DNA from: Symbiodinium natans
Taxonomy: Eukaryota; Sar; Dinophyceae; Suessiales; Symbiodiniaceae
Direction of reading: 5' to 3'
DNA: 64,000 bases
NCBI GenBank assembly: GCA_905221605.1
Contig: CAJNDS010000236.1
Location: 325,001 to 389,000 of the forward strand
Position 1 is the stretch's first letter. Each line of letters opens with the position of its first letter. Both the position numbers and the translations under genes were made by a program. The notes beneath the pieces are model-generated. The model did not search any database and was not told the origin of the DNA. It was given only the letters and a program-made list of their open reading frames with translations. Below, piece by piece: positions 31,511-41,674 of the stretch.

Positions 31511-31651
31511 GGGCGTCGGGTCTAAGCGTTGAAAAGGCCGTTCTGAAGGTTCAAAGGTTGGAGCAATTTGAGTCTCTTGTTAGCCTCTCAGACCCTCCAA
31601 AAGATGAAACGAGAAGAATTCCTGTAGTGCCCTTAGAAGGAAGACCATCTT
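31511..31651 (+). CDS. Exon candidate, unknown protein
   Basis: Acceptor tttatgtgcag; frame SGLSVEKAVLKVQRLEQFES, then LVSLSDPPKDETRRIPVVPL, EGRPSS, ending near CTTCA|GTTTTG before a TG run. Charged helix then a Pro-rich turn. No family recognised. Confidence 0.4.
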
Positions 31652-31879
31652 CAGTTTTGTTTTTGTGTGTGTGTGTGTGTGTGTTTTTTTTTTTTGGGGG
31701 GGGGGGGGTCTTAGCCTCAACCCTGAACCCTAAAAAATCCCTAAACCGTAAACCCTAATTTTTTAGAGAAAGGTGTATTACCCACCGGGCACGGCAGCCC
31801 AGCGAAAGAAGCGGCGGCGAGCGACTGGGTTGCAGTCTGGATGGATCCTGGTTCACCCCCAAGCCATATATCCTTGCCA

Positions 31880-32004
31880 AGGGTTTAGGGTTTAGGGTTT
31901 AGGTTTAGGGTTCAGGATGTAGGGTTTAGGGTTTAGAGTTCAGGGTGTAGGGTTTAGGGAGTCCGGATGCAAAAAGGGTTAAGGGTTTATCGTTTAGGGT
32001 TTAG
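31880..32004 (+). repeat. TTTAGGG array, degenerate
   Basis: Clean units then TTCAGGA, TGTAGGG and TTCAGGG variants, interrupted by ATGCAAAAAGGG. Confidence 0.85.
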
Positions 32005-32154
32005 GACATCTTCAGCTTTCGATGACATTGCTTGAGTAATCAGTCTTGAGTTGTGTTGATCTGGCAACAAGCTGGATGGATGGATGCTGCGCTGGCCTCA
32101 GTTCCAGTCTTAAAAAGGGACATGTTCAACAACAAAATGTTTAAACCTATGCGA

Positions 32155-32207
32155 GGTGATGCACAAGATGAGCGAGAGCTTCACCAAAGACAGCATTCTT
32201 GAGGCGA
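32155..32207 (+). CDS. Short exon candidate
   Basis: Acceptor atgcgag, VMHKMSESFTKDSILEA, donor GGCGA|GTGGGG. Well-formed but anonymous. Confidence 0.35.
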
Positions 32208-33173
32208 GTGGGGGTTTCCACCTTCAAATTGGTTGCTTCTTGCTTTCTTGGCTTGCGTGGCTTCTCAACTTCAGGGGGGCTCCGGACTTGTTTCGCTTGG
32301 CTTCTCGGCTTGGGGGGTCTCTTGGTTCAAGCCGTAGCCCCGAAACAGGAACGCCGACATGGTCAGGTAAGGAAGGAGTGGGAGTTGCAAGCCCTACAGT
32401 CCATCTAAATGCTCGGAGTCGTGGGGGAGTTTGCGGCCAACGAATCCCTCGGGGCGCCAAGCCTTGAACACGAAGGGGGTGTGGTGTGGCAAGCTGAACA
32501 GAAGGGACGGTTGCTATTGTGACGTGTAGTTTTGCGCGCCGTGAAGGCATTGTTCAGTAAGTCAGCTACCAGAAGGCAAAGAACCGAGAAGATGTAGTCT
32601 GAGAGCTGGCCGCAAGAGTTCCAAGCAAGGGAGGGCCCAAGCATATCCAGGCCAAAATCGAATGCTGGCATATGGGGCAGCAGGCATACCGCGACATCGC
32701 CAGCAAAAACATGAAAGAAACAGAAGGATATTCGTAGTTTTTCAAAGCTCTTCTTAGTATGATTCGTACATCATCGGGTTCCTGGCGTTGTTGGAGCTTC
32801 TGCTTTGTGAGGGCTTGTGCTTAAGCTTCGCCCCCTCCTTGGCAGTTTCGCCTGTAAGTTCTCCTGTAGGCATCATCCTCATCCGTGCTGTTGGTATTCA
32901 TGTAAGCCAAGCCAAACCACGCCAGGATCCACAAGGCGCATGATGACGCATGCATCAAGATGCATCAATGATTGTCATCAATGTTATAATGTACATCCGT
33001 TCTGCAAGGCTTCGGAAACATGTGGAAACCATTTCCGTGGTGCGCAAGCAATGATCAGTGATCCCGTATGATCCAACCTTTGGATCTACAATTGATATCC
33101 CCAAGTAAAGGACATTCGGTCACGCAGTCTGTATTTCTTACGTCTTGGACTATCTACCTGGAACCTGTTTGGG
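32208..33173. other. 5' flank of the dioxygenase gene; no gene recognised
   Basis: Short ORFs only, on both strands. No telomere-like arrays, no splice-like exon and no recognised promoter element. Confidence 0.4.
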
Positions 33174-34805
33174 ATGGATGGACGCCTGCATTCGTCCTCC
33201 GCGTCCTCGGCGTCGTCCTTGGATGTTCTGCCCTATGACATAGATTCGGAGGAATCGGAGGATTCTGAGGATATGGATCGGAGGGATCGGAGACGGCGAA
33301 CAAACGAAGCAATGGGTCCCATGGGTAGATTCACCTCAATCGTTGAGGCCATTCCGAACCCTTTGTTTGCCAGTGGGCTTGCGCAGGCCCCGTGCCTCTA
33401 CACGAAAGGTGGCGTTCGGTTAGCCTTGCCCGAGAACTTGGCTGACTTACGAGCTTTGTGCAAGCAGGCGCCATGCGGGCGAGGTACAGAGACCGTCCTT
33501 GATCTAGAGGTCCGGCGTAGCAAGGAAACACAAGATGTCGACGTGCTGTGGGATGACTTGGGTCCCGTTCTGTCACAGGCCCGTGCAAGGCTTTGCCCTG
33601 ACGTGAGGCTCACCGGGACACTCTACAAGGTATTGCTGTATGAGCGAGGAGATTTCTTCCAGGCGCACGTGGACAGCAAGATTTCTGATGATCACATCAT
33701 GACCCTTGTGGTTGACTGTGGAGGACCTTGTGAGGGCGGTCAGCTGAGCTTTCCGGAGCGTGGTTGTGTGGAAAAGGATCTACCAGCCAAGCGAAATTGG
33801 AGATCGGAGTGTTCAGGATCTTGGTGTTGTTTCTTTACCTCTGATTTCCACTCTGTGGAGGAGGTTACTGCAGGGCATCGTGTGATGGTGACCTTCAACA
33901 TTTTTGGGCATCCAGACCCACAAGAAGATCTCAAGGTGGTGCGTGCTACGAAGAGTCGGGGATCAATGCTGTCGTTGCCGCACCACCTGCGCAAGTTGAT
34001 GATCATCACAAGTGGCATGCATGGCGTGTATCACTGCAGCTGCTCATGCTCAGCTCTCAGGGACCTTCTAGGTGGACCATCAGAGATTCTGCAGCTTTGG
34101 CTAAGTGTATCCCACACGCGCTTGGCAAGAGAGCTTCGAGGACGCACACTTGGTTTTCCCTTCCACAACGCTTACAGTTTTGACAGCTCTGGTGTGTTAC
34201 GGCCCCATCATTTGAGAGGCCGGGACTGGTCTGTTTACAAGGCGTTGGTGGCACTTGGATTGCACTGCCGCTTGGCGGAGTGTGCGGTGAGTTGTGAAAC
34301 GAAGAAGCTGTATGTTCCTGGGGAACAGTGGAAGCTTTCCAGAGCTCGTATCGGCCAGGAGATCACAGAGCCTTTGGACCCAGAGCCTTTGGAGAATTCT
34401 GCATATCCTCAGAGGACATTTGCGATCCCTTCAGAACTCCGAGACTTAGCCGGAGCTGAGGCCTTGAGCCAGAGGGAGGTGTTCTTCTTGGAAGAGACCA
34501 ATTCGGAAAATGACATGCCTCTTCCTCGCACTGTTTGGCCTTTCCGCGGCATCACTTGGGCGGTGTCCCGCAGATATTTTAAGGAGCGTTTGCTTCAAGA
34601 GTCTAAGTGGGACTCCGTTTCAAAGACGCTCTCGGGCAATCAGGCTGCTTTTCGCATGTTCTACTATCGACGTGCAGCCCTCTTCTGTGAGATGGGACCC
34701 CGCAGCCAGAGACGTCACAAGTTCGATCCGGATTTTTACAATAACTCTCCGAGAGGTTTCTCTACTTCAGACAATGAATCTGGAGATGATGAGGTGCTGG
34801 AATAA
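33174..34805 (+). CDS. 2-oxoglutarate/Fe(II)-dependent dioxygenase, prolyl-4-hydroxylase-like
   Basis: One uninterrupted 543-codon frame from ATG 33174. Residues 1-50 are Ser/Asp/Arg-rich and probably disordered. Residues about 145-245 carry the double-stranded beta-helix core: YKVLLYERGDFFQAHVD supplies the iron ligands H165 and D167, the strand TLVVDCGGPCEGGQLSF follows, then WCCFFTSDFHSVEEV with the distal ligand H226, and AGHRVMVTFNIFG with R236, which should hold the 2-oxoglutarate carboxylate. All catalytic residues are present. Such enzymes oxidise a protein or other substrate with O2 while turning 2-oxoglutarate into succinate. The C-terminal 300 residues (Cys-rich stretch YHCSCSCS near 286, conserved-looking block FRGITWAVSRRYFKERL near 470) are unrecognised and may set the substrate. 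No signal peptide or membrane segment seen. Its lack of introns contrasts with the channel and PPR genes. Confidence 0.9.
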   Translation: MDGRLHSSSASSASSLDVLPYDIDSEESEDSEDMDRRDRRRRTNEAMGPMGRFTSIVEAIPNPLFASGLAQAPCLYTKGGVRLALPENLADLRALCKQAPCGRGTETVLDLEVRRSKETQDVDVLWDDLGPVLSQARARLCPDVRLTGTLYKVLLYERGDFFQAHVDSKISDDHIMTLVVDCGGPCEGGQLSFPERGCVEKDLPAKRNWRSECSGSWCCFFTSDFHSVEEVTAGHRVMVTFNIFGHPDPQEDLKVVRATKSRGSMLSLPHHLRKLMIITSGMHGVYHCSCSCSALRDLLGGPSEILQLWLSVSHTRLARELRGRTLGFPFHNAYSFDSSGVLRPHHLRGRDWSVYKALVALGLHCRLAECAVSCETKKLYVPGEQWKLSRARIGQEITEPLDPEPLENSAYPQRTFAIPSELRDLAGAEALSQREVFFLEETNSENDMPLPRTVWPFRGITWAVSRRYFKERLLQESKWDSVSKTLSGNQAAFRMFYYRRAALFCEMGPRSQRRHKFDPDFYNNSPRGFSTSDNESGDDEVLE

Positions 34806-34920
34806 CGAGACCTTTGCGGCGCATCGCACGAATGGTTTTGCATTTCCCAGAGTGCACAGGAAGACAGCCAGCTGTGCCCAAAAGGCAAGGTGTCGGGATT
34901 GATGTACCTGACTTGGGTTT

Positions 34921-35003
34921 TTAGGGTTTAGGGTTTAGGGTTTGAGGTTTAGGGTTTAGGGTAGGGTTTAGGGTTTAGGGTGTAGAGTGTAGGGTTAAGG
35001 ATT
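34921..35003 (+). repeat. TTTAGGG array downstream of the dioxygenase gene
   Basis: About ten units with TTTGAGG and TGTAGAG variants. Confidence 0.85.
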
Positions 35004-35119
35004 TGAGAATTCGGGTTCATGCATCTGGTGGGCATCTTTTTCTCGCAAGGAGCTCTGACCTACGGAACCCTGTACCCTAAACCCTAAACCCACACCCTGT
35101 TTTTTGGTGGGGGAAGAGT

Positions 35120-35702
35120 GTGCAGGGGTTGGGGGCTGGGAGGGGGGCGGAAGGGGGGGGGGGGGGTGGAAGCGGAGTCAGAAGTCAGATGATGAAGACT
35201 TGGGCGTTGCTTGGAGAATGTTCGCCATGCCAGTCTAGACACATGTCGACAAGCACATTGACAGCTGCTGAAGGTGGGTTTGGACTAGTTTCTTGTTGTG
35301 GCTTTTGTTGGCTTTGGTTGGTGGAGACGTTTCGTCTTTCGTAGATTCGTCACCGGTCAGGGCGCGCAAGGTGAAATCAAGGCAGTGCGTGCGGTTGCCA
35401 GCTTCGCGTTTGCGACGACATGTTACCGTGACATTGCAGCGCGTTTTCCTAAGCGTTGGAGAAACAAGCTCTCAGCTGCAATTTCGTAAATGAGGAGCGG
35501 CGAGTGGCAAAACCCCTTGATCTTTCCCTGCATCAGCTGCTGCTGGGTAGCGAGACCCCGAACAGCGTGGGAAGTGGCAAGCACTGCAGTTTGCACGAAG
35601 GCAAGCCTGCAAATGCTCTAATTCGTCCAGTCTACTTTCCGTGTTGTCTCCCATATCTGAAACAAATTTCAAGCTTCGAATGCCCGCCAACGACGGCCGC
35701 AG
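35120..35702. other. G-rich tract and unresolved ORFs
   Basis: Poly-G near 35151-35166. Overlapping + frames at 35293-35493 (one with FATTCYRDIAARFPKRWRNK) might contain an exon of the gene ending at 35765. Confidence 0.25.
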
Positions 35703-35765
35703 GTCGTCAATGACATGCTGGAGGACGAGGACGAAGAGGGAGTTGAGGGTGAGGAGGAGCTCTGA
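35703..35765 (+). CDS. Terminal exon candidate with acidic tail
   Basis: Acceptor acggccgcag, then VVNDMLEDEDEEGVEGEEEL and TGA at 35763. Acidic tails of this kind are common in chaperones, tubulins and nuclear proteins, so no family can be named. Upstream exons not identified. Confidence 0.45.
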   Translation, partial: VVNDMLEDEDEEGVEGEEEL

Positions 35766-36326
35766 TGAGCCCCCGCCATTCATTCGCCCATCCCTCAGTT
35801 CATTCATTCATTCGTATGTGCATAAAACATGTTAGTGTGGCGCCCACGAAATGCAGTTGGTTCACTGAAATTGGAAGCCAATGTAGGTCGTAGGAGTTTT
35901 GAACCGATTTGTCTGCTGACTTGCGTGTGGTGCCAGTGGTACCATGCCAGCCGGCGGAGACATTGGCGTCTTGCCCTTTATACATACCAGCCGGGTGCCC
36001 ATGCTGCCCATGATCAGAAAGAGGCTGGCACCCAACTTCCGCAGATGCAGCCTACAGCATGCCATGACAGGCTGGAGGAGTAGCCGAAGCCCTCAACTTG
36101 AAACTCGAAACCCTGTTGAAACCCTAAACCCCCGAAGCACCATGCCTGCTGTGACGGCTTCGCGACCTGCATGGCTCAACAGAAAGCATACACGGGCCTA
36201 CATTCATGTCTACAGACATATACACATACACATATCGATGACCACAGGTCCAAGATGCAGCAACGCTGCCTCCACGTGCCTAGGCCCGGATTCAGGATCT
36301 TGTGCCCAGAGGCTCCAAAAACCCTG

Positions 36327-36421
36327 AACTAAGGAATATCCCTTCAACCATAATAGGAACCCTCATAGGGTTTAGGGTAATTAAGGAATATCCCTTCAAC
36401 CATAAGAGGAACCCTCCTGGG
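36327..36421 (+). repeat. Direct repeat, two units of about 43 bases
   Basis: TAAGGAATATCCCTTCAACC, ATAATAGGAACCCTC occurs twice, the units being separated by ATAGGGTTTAGGGTAATT. Recent local duplication with a telomere-like unit at the joint. Confidence 0.85.
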
Positions 36422-36789
36422 ATTTAAGGAAATTTTGGAGTCTCCGGGTGGGTGCTCCGGGAACCACTGCCGCTTCGCCATGGCTACGTGTGGGGCCATC
36501 TGCCGACCTGCAGCTCCCGCCCGAGCACAGGGATTGATCTGGGCAGTTCTCCGAAGATTTACATCCCCAGAATGAACCCCCCATAAGCCAGGCAGAGTGA
36601 TGACATATATATATATATGCATATATCTATAAATAAGTATATATATATATATACATAAAACATATATATTTTTTATTTGTTTATGGTATTCAGCCTCCTG
36701 CAAGGGAGGTCTTGCTGGCTCTTCCCAGTCCAGGAGTGCCCGCAGTTTACGCGAGCGTGTCCTTGCAGAGCAAGGAAAAGCCCTCAACC

Positions 36790-36895
36790 ATCTATACTAC
36801 CCCCCCCCCCCTAGGTTCCCCCCTTAAAGAACCTTGATCAGGCTTAATTATCCCTTAAATGACCTGAATTAGGCTTGATTATCCCTAAATAACCA
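36790..36895 (+). mobile_element. Repeat family M4 copy
   Basis: CTATACTACC, a C run, CTAGGTTCCCCCCTTAAAGA, then AGGCTTAATTATCCC and AGGCTTGATTATCCC. Matches 5944 and 50181. Confidence 0.6.
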
Positions 36896-37172
36896 GCCCT
36901 GGGGCCGAACTTGGAAACGAGTTGCCCTTCCGTTCGCTGCAAAGGTGATGGCTGCGCCAGGGTTCCTCAGAGTTCCAGCCGCAGAGCCCCTTGGCACGTC
37001 AAAGGTAGGCAGCCTGATGCCTTCCGACGTCGCCAGAGCTGTTTCGAACTCGCCCCGTTCGTGCGGTCTTTGCCCTTGCCTTTTGATGCTCATTCGGCAG
37101 TTTCGGGGTGAGGCGATCGCCCATGTTCGGTGTCCAGCAGAGCCTTCATTCTGTAATCTCATTGATTCTACG

Positions 37173-37233
37173 CCGTATACTCCCTAAACCCTAAACCCTA
37201 AACCTTAAACCCTAAACCCTAAACCCTAAACCC
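37173..37233 (+). repeat. CCCTAAA array
   Basis: Eight units with one CCTTAAA. Confidence 0.9.
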
Positions 37234-37532
37234 TTGTGAGCTTTGCATGGCTTGCAAGCTGTAGGTGGTGACCTTACAGTTGATCCGCACAGGCTTGCAA
37301 TTGCCAATGGTCTCGTTTCGGATGTATTCAAACAGCCATATAGTAGACATAGCCTAGTGTCGCCGCTCTAACTCACGAGGCACCCGGATGGCAAGAGCCG
37401 AGGCAACTCCCTATCATCTTCCCGTGAAAAACCCTATCTATGTCGAGCTAGCTGCCCCTTTCCCCCACCCACCGCCCCAAATCAAGAAGACAAACAAAGA
37501 TCAAACTCAACAGGCCCCTTGTTGGTGTTTGA

Positions 37533-37713
37533 TTGGGATGCTCCCCCTTATATACCAACAGCCCTTCATAGGGATTATAGTACCCCCGATGACACTCCCT
37601 ACTAAGGACTGTTGGTCATCTACTGACAGTCCTTAGCAGGGATTATAGGGATTATAGTACCGCCAACTATAATCCCCTACTAAGGACTGTTCGTCTAAGG
37701 GGGGAATATCCAG
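37533..37713 (+). mobile_element. MITE-like element, family M1, copy 2 (nested or duplicated)
   Basis: Ends TTGGGATGCTCCCCCTTATA and, at the right, CTAAGGGGGGAATATCC. It is nearly twice as long as other copies because the core (CTGACAGTCCTTAGCAGGGA...CTACTAAGGACTGTT) is present twice, as expected from one copy inserted in or duplicated within another. Confidence 0.75.
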
Positions 37714-37722
37714 AGTGTCCGA

Positions 37723-37806
37723 TGCCCTAAACCCTAAACCCTAAACCCTAAACCCTAAACCCTAAACCCTAAACCCTCAACCCTAAACCCTAAGCCCCAA
37801 ACCCCA
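37723..37806 (+). repeat. CCCTAAA array
   Basis: Eleven units, ten bases after the M1 element. Confidence 0.9.
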
Positions 37807-37815
37807 ATAAGGGCC

Positions 37816-37896
37816 CACGGGGTGGCTCCCAGGAAGCCGGAGGATGCCGATGACTGCTCCGAAGAGTTTAGGCGGCTGCTTGCTTTAGGCCCCTAA
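37816..37896 (+). CDS. Exon candidate, acidic/basic peptide
   Basis: HGVAPRKPEDADDCSEEFRR, LLALGP, TAA. Follows a CCCTAAA array; the acceptor is unclear. Anonymous. Confidence 0.3.
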   Translation, partial: HGVAPRKPEDADDCSEEFRRLLALGP

Positions 37897-37917
37897 AGCC
37901 TTATAACCCCCAAAGCC

Positions 37918-38010
37918 TTCTAACCCCTAAACCCTAAACCCTCAACCCTAAGCCCTAAATCCTAAACCCTAAACCCTAAACCCTAGGGTTTAGGGCTTAG
38001 GTTTTAGGGG
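37918..38010. repeat. CCCTAAA array meeting an inverted TTTAGGG unit
   Basis: CCCTAAACCC runs directly into TAGGGTTTAGGGCTTAGG, giving a perfect short palindrome at 37980-37998. Confidence 0.85.
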
Positions 38011-38130
38011 GACTTTGTTTTCGGCGGAGGGGGGGCTGGAGGGAGGGGGTCAGAGCTCCTGGTTGACAAATCAGGTCTGGGGTTGAGGCGGTACAAAAAG
38101 GCCCTCTAGCAAACTGAGCCCGGGTTCTTT

Positions 38131-38204
38131 ACCCTAAACCCTAGACCCCAAACCCCAAACCCCAAACCCCAAACCCCAAACCCTAAACCCTAAACCCCAA
38201 ACCC
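38131..38204 (+). repeat. CCCTAAA/CCCCAAA array
   Basis: Ten units; CCCCAAA variants grouped in the middle. Confidence 0.9.
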
Positions 38205-38225
38205 TGTGACACTTCCCGCGGCCGT

Positions 38226-38302
38226 CACTCCTGCTTCCGGATCTCACACTTCTGGGCTTCAAGTTCATGCAGATCCCAACTGCTCATGGACCCCCAGTCC
38301 AA
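38226..38302 (+). CDS. Exon candidate with GTATGT donor
   Basis: The frame PDLTLLGFKFMQIPTAHGPP, VQ ends at CCAA|GTATGT. CCCTAAA-type repeat upstream and TTTAGGG downstream (38317). The acceptor is not obvious. No family recognised. Confidence 0.4.
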
Positions 38303-38409
38303 GTATGTGCCGCTGTTTTAGGGTTTAGGGTTTAGGGTTTACCGCTTTTTTGTATATCGTATGTTTCTGCAGCCACGCGATCTGACTGTCATGGTGTGCT
38401 CCTTTACAG

Positions 38410-38584
38410 ATACCTTCGTGCTCGTAGGCGCCTTATGGAGAAGTTGGCTTCCCTTCATGTGCACGAGCTCGCAAAGCTGAAGAAGGCCCGAAGTCTGCTT
38501 GGGAATTTCCTAAAGGATGTTGAGCCCCTTGAGATCAAGAAGTCCTTGACCCCTGAAACCCTGAGGCCCGTTCATCTGAAATGA
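38410..38584 (+). CDS. Exon candidate, basic helical, probable C-terminus
   Basis: A pyrimidine-rich acceptor (gctcctttacag), then YLRARRRLMEKLASLHVHEL, AKLKKARSLLGNFLKDVEPL and on to TGA at 38582. Strongly basic amphipathic helix, possibly coiled coil. Might be joined to the exon at 38226-38302; family unknown. Confidence 0.45.
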
Positions 38585-39775
38585 TGGACGGGTAGGGAGG
38601 GTAAGACTGAGGGAAGGAGTCCTGTATGGGGCTGTGGAGTGCAGGAGGGTTTGGTTGGTGATGTTCCGCGGCGTGCGCGGTCCGGCGCACAATCCTTGCC
38701 TAGTCGGGTGAGTTTTTAATGTGGTTTCAGTCCCGTGCATTTTCGCACTCGCGCTTTGTTTGGCGAAAACGGGGCAGGGAGGTACTCGCCCACTTCGTCA
38801 CTTCAACAGGGATTTACACTTGGCAATGTTCGGAGTCGCACTCCTCACTTTCCTGTGCGCAAACTCTTCAAGCGCAGAGTAAATGCCTCTGAGATTTCAT
38901 TGGCTTTCCCAGTCAATTTTCCTTACGCCTTCAGTGGAGGGGAGCCACTTCAGAGCCTGGCGGGCTTAATATGGGGGTCGGAGTGTTTACCTCAAAAGTA
39001 CTCCACTATACTCCCTATCATTATACAGTCCCCCCCCCAACACCCTACTCTAATTCTTAAGGCCCCTAAACTAATTTTCCGAGGAGCTCCACCTCTTTCA
39101 GCAGCGCAGTCTGAACCGGGCTCAGGACGAGGAGGCGCGCGCCAGTGCAAGGTCTTTCTTCGGGCATGTGGGGGGTTACGAAACTAGGGGTACCTTTAAA
39201 AGGGTCCTTATTATAAGGGAATTGTAAACGCTTGCGCGCGCCGCCTCGGCAGCCGGGCCGGCCCACGGACAAGAAAGGAGGAAAGAGGGTCTCTGGGAAA
39301 GGCCTCAAAAAAAGGGAGGGTCCCAGGAGGGGTCCCAGGGGTCGTCCGGGGGTACCCAAAAAAAAGGTTTCAGGAGGGCGTCCTCAAAAAGTCCCTGAAG
39401 CGCCCCCTCTAGAGGAGCCGCCGACAGACGGGACCCCCCACGGCATCGGTTTGCAGCGGGGGGCATCACAGAACTTGGCAGGGGGGCAAACGGTTGGGTT
39501 AGGGGGAAAGAGACCAGATCCGTGTCTGCTTGTTCCAAACGCTTCTCCGCAAAAAACCGAGGCGAATATTAGGGGTCCCCTTTTTTTGTAAACCCCCATA
39601 GGCTCAGGGGTGACACGCGCTGCGTCCTGGCAGCGTTTAGCTGAGGCCGGTGTTAAGAGCTGAGCCCCCCTTTTTGAAGATTTCCCCGCAGGGCAGCATG
39701 GTTTCTTGATGGTCTGCCCCTTCTTCAACCCCTTTGACCAGGGGGCCACCCTCCCTAAACCCCAAACCTTGAACC

Positions 39776-39849
39776 CTATAAGCCCTAAACCCTAAACCCT
39801 AAACCCTAAACGGGTGGCAAAAAAAAACCTAAACCCTAAACCCTAAACC
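39776..39849 (+). repeat. CCCTAAA array interrupted by the junction motif
   Basis: CCCTAAA units, then CGGGTGGCAAAAAAAAACCT, then further units. The GGGTGGCAAAAA block sits between two arrays. Confidence 0.8.
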
Positions 39850-40872
39850 TGGCTCAGTTCAGGTTGTCCCAGAGCCTTCTGACCACGGCCGGCTCTCTCC
39901 AAGAGCCACCTGGCTTCTAGCTTCCATTTTTGTTCGGTTTCATCTGGCCATGTTGGCAAAGTGGCCCCACGTGCGGCAAAGTGCGAAATCGCGCCGTTGG
40001 CCTTTTGGCCTTCCGGAGGGTCCGACTCTGTTTGGCCTGCAACTGGTGTCAAAGGTGCCAGTGGGCGAACCACCGCACGCAGCGCGGCAGCCGCACCAAA
40101 GGCCACATATGGCCGTGCACCCAGACTGGCAGCTTGTGAGTGTTTGTGTTGTGTGCAAAAGTTGTTTGGTGCCCTCTTGACCTGCTGCCAAAGACACTGA
40201 CAAGAATTGACCGGGCCCCTGAAGGCTGTTGCGATGTGTTGCGATAGGGTTGCCCACTCCGGAATCTGCCACAGTTCTTGCTGCTCATCTTCTCGGTGTC
40301 GCTCTTCTGGTTTTCTGTGCTCTTGTGAATTCCACATCTCCACACACAAAGGCTAGCAGAACGAATGAGCGCGGCTCCATGATGTTGTCAGGCCATGCCA
40401 AAAGCTCTGCCCGAGGTGCGGAACATGACCATTTCGAGCCGATTGGCTTCGGTCTCCGAGAAGGATGCGGAGGCGTGTGAGCAACATGTTTGGCAGAGAA
40501 AGGGTTCATGTGCCAAACATGGCCATTACAATTGAGTCTGAATCCTTGCACCCTACCAAGTTCCTACCCTCAGCACACACACCCACACTGCGAATTCGCA
40601 AGCGTAGAAGCGCTTTGGATTTCCTCTGTCACGACTAGGTCTAGGTGTATCGTCTTGACTAGCCTAGCCTAGCAACACACGTGAACGCGACCAGTGTGAA
40701 CTCCAGACCAGCCCTAAACCCTAAGCCCTAAGCCCTAAACCGTAAACCCTATAACCCTAAACCCTAAAACAAGCCGCCGCAAATTTCCGAAACGGAGCGC
40801 GAAAGCCTCCAACCCACCGAGCGGGAGTCGACACGGCCTCGAAACCATGTGGTTAAACCATCTTCAAACCAT

Positions 40873-40987
40873 CCCTAAACCCTAAACCCTAAACCCTAAA
40901 CCCTACACCCTGAACCCTGAACCCTGAACCCTGAACCCTGAACCCTGAACCCTGAACCCTGAACCCTGAACCCTGAACCCTAACCCT
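40873..40987 (+). repeat. CCCTAAA block then CCCTGAA block
   Basis: Five CCCTAAA units followed by ten CCCTGAA units, ending 10 bases before an exon acceptor. Confidence 0.95.
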
Positions 40988-40998
40988 CACTCTTCCAG

Positions 40999-41086
40999 GA
41001 TTCGCCTCGGCACGAGCCGAGCCCTCAGGCAATTACGCAGGCGGCAGAGGAGCACCCGAAAGCATCGTTGTCAGGGCATGAGGAGG
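40999..41086 (+). CDS. Exon candidate, possibly N-terminal part of the channel gene
   Basis: Acceptor cactcttccag, DSPRHEPSPQAITQAAEEHP, KASLSGHEE, donor GAGG|GTTTAGGG where the telomere-like array starts. A hydrophilic, disordered-looking peptide, as expected of a channel N-terminus, but only position and strand connect it to the channel exons from 42251. Confidence 0.45.
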
Positions 41087-41124
41087 GTTTAGGGTTTAGG
41101 GTTTAGGGTTTAGGGTTTAGGGTG
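41085..41124 (+). repeat. TTTAGGG array starting at a splice donor
   Basis: Six units. The first provides the GT after the preceding exon. Confidence 0.9.
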
Positions 41125-41311
41125 AATATGGTCCAATAACAGATAGGACGGTTTTTCAAAACATGTATGCATGTATAGTGTCTTGATGTGCCATATATAT
41201 ATATATATATGGATCATGCCAGGAGGACGTGCTTGTTGGATTTATGGCTTGGGGCATATTGGGGCATCAGGTTGAGAGCAACTTGACCTGACAAGGGCAC
41301 TCAGTAGCCAT

Positions 41312-41416
41312 AAACCCTAAACCCTAAACCCTAAACCCTAAACCGTTCAAACCCTAAACCCTAAACCCTAAACCCTAAACCCTAAACCCTAAACCCTAAA
41401 CCCTAAACCCTAGACC
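41312..41416 (+). repeat. CCCTAAA array ending at an exon
   Basis: Fourteen units with one break (CCGTTCAAA); stops five bases before acceptor CGAAG. Confidence 0.95.
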
Positions 41417-41421
41417 CGAAG

Positions 41422-41515
41422 GTGGCAGAACCCTTCTCCCAGGAGCTGCAGATTGAGCTGAGCTCGATGCTGCAAGGAAAGCCCTACGAGCCGACCGCGG
41501 AAGCTCCATCAGCGG
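41422..41515 (+). CDS. Exon candidate, possibly N-terminal part of the channel gene
   Basis: VAEPFSQELQIELSSMLQGK, PYEPTAEAPSAG lies between the longest CCCTAAA/TTTAGGG bracket in the window; donor GCGG|GTTTGTG. Well-formed amphipathic helix. Link to the channel is by position only. Confidence 0.5.
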
Positions 41516-41517
41516 GT

Positions 41518-41674
41518 TTGTGAGGGTTTAGGGTTTAGGGTTTAGGGTTTAGGGTTTAGGGTTTAGGGTTTAGGGTTTAGGGTTTAGGGTTTAGGGTTTA
41601 GGGTTTAGGGTTTCCAGCTTCAAAAGGGTTTAGGGTTTAGGGTTTCGGGTTTAGTTAGGGTTTAGGGTTTAGGG
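41518..41674 (+). repeat. TTTAGGG array
   Basis: About twenty units with one unique break (TTCCAGCTTCAAAA) and one TTTCGGG variant. Confidence 0.95.

Larger units (their letters stand above)
35766..37172. other. No gene recognised; small repeats
   Basis: Contains the direct repeat at 36327-36421, a TA microsatellite at 36605-36665 and an M4 element at 36790-36895. ORFs at 35944-36327 and 36869-37187 overlap on both strands without recognisable content. Confidence 0.4.
38585..40998. other. No assignable gene
   Basis: Inverted M5-like piece near 39184-39230 (AGGGGTACC...AAAGGGTCCTTATTATAAG). Between 39230 and 39750, and between 39843 and 40480, both strands are open for 70-170 codons; no frame has a known domain. 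Telomere-like arrays at 39776-39849 and 40712-40769. Confidence 0.4.

Noticed and set aside
39843-40349. 168-codon ORF on the - strand
   Set aside because: Three + frames are open over the same bases, there is no domain, and all supported genes in the window are on +.
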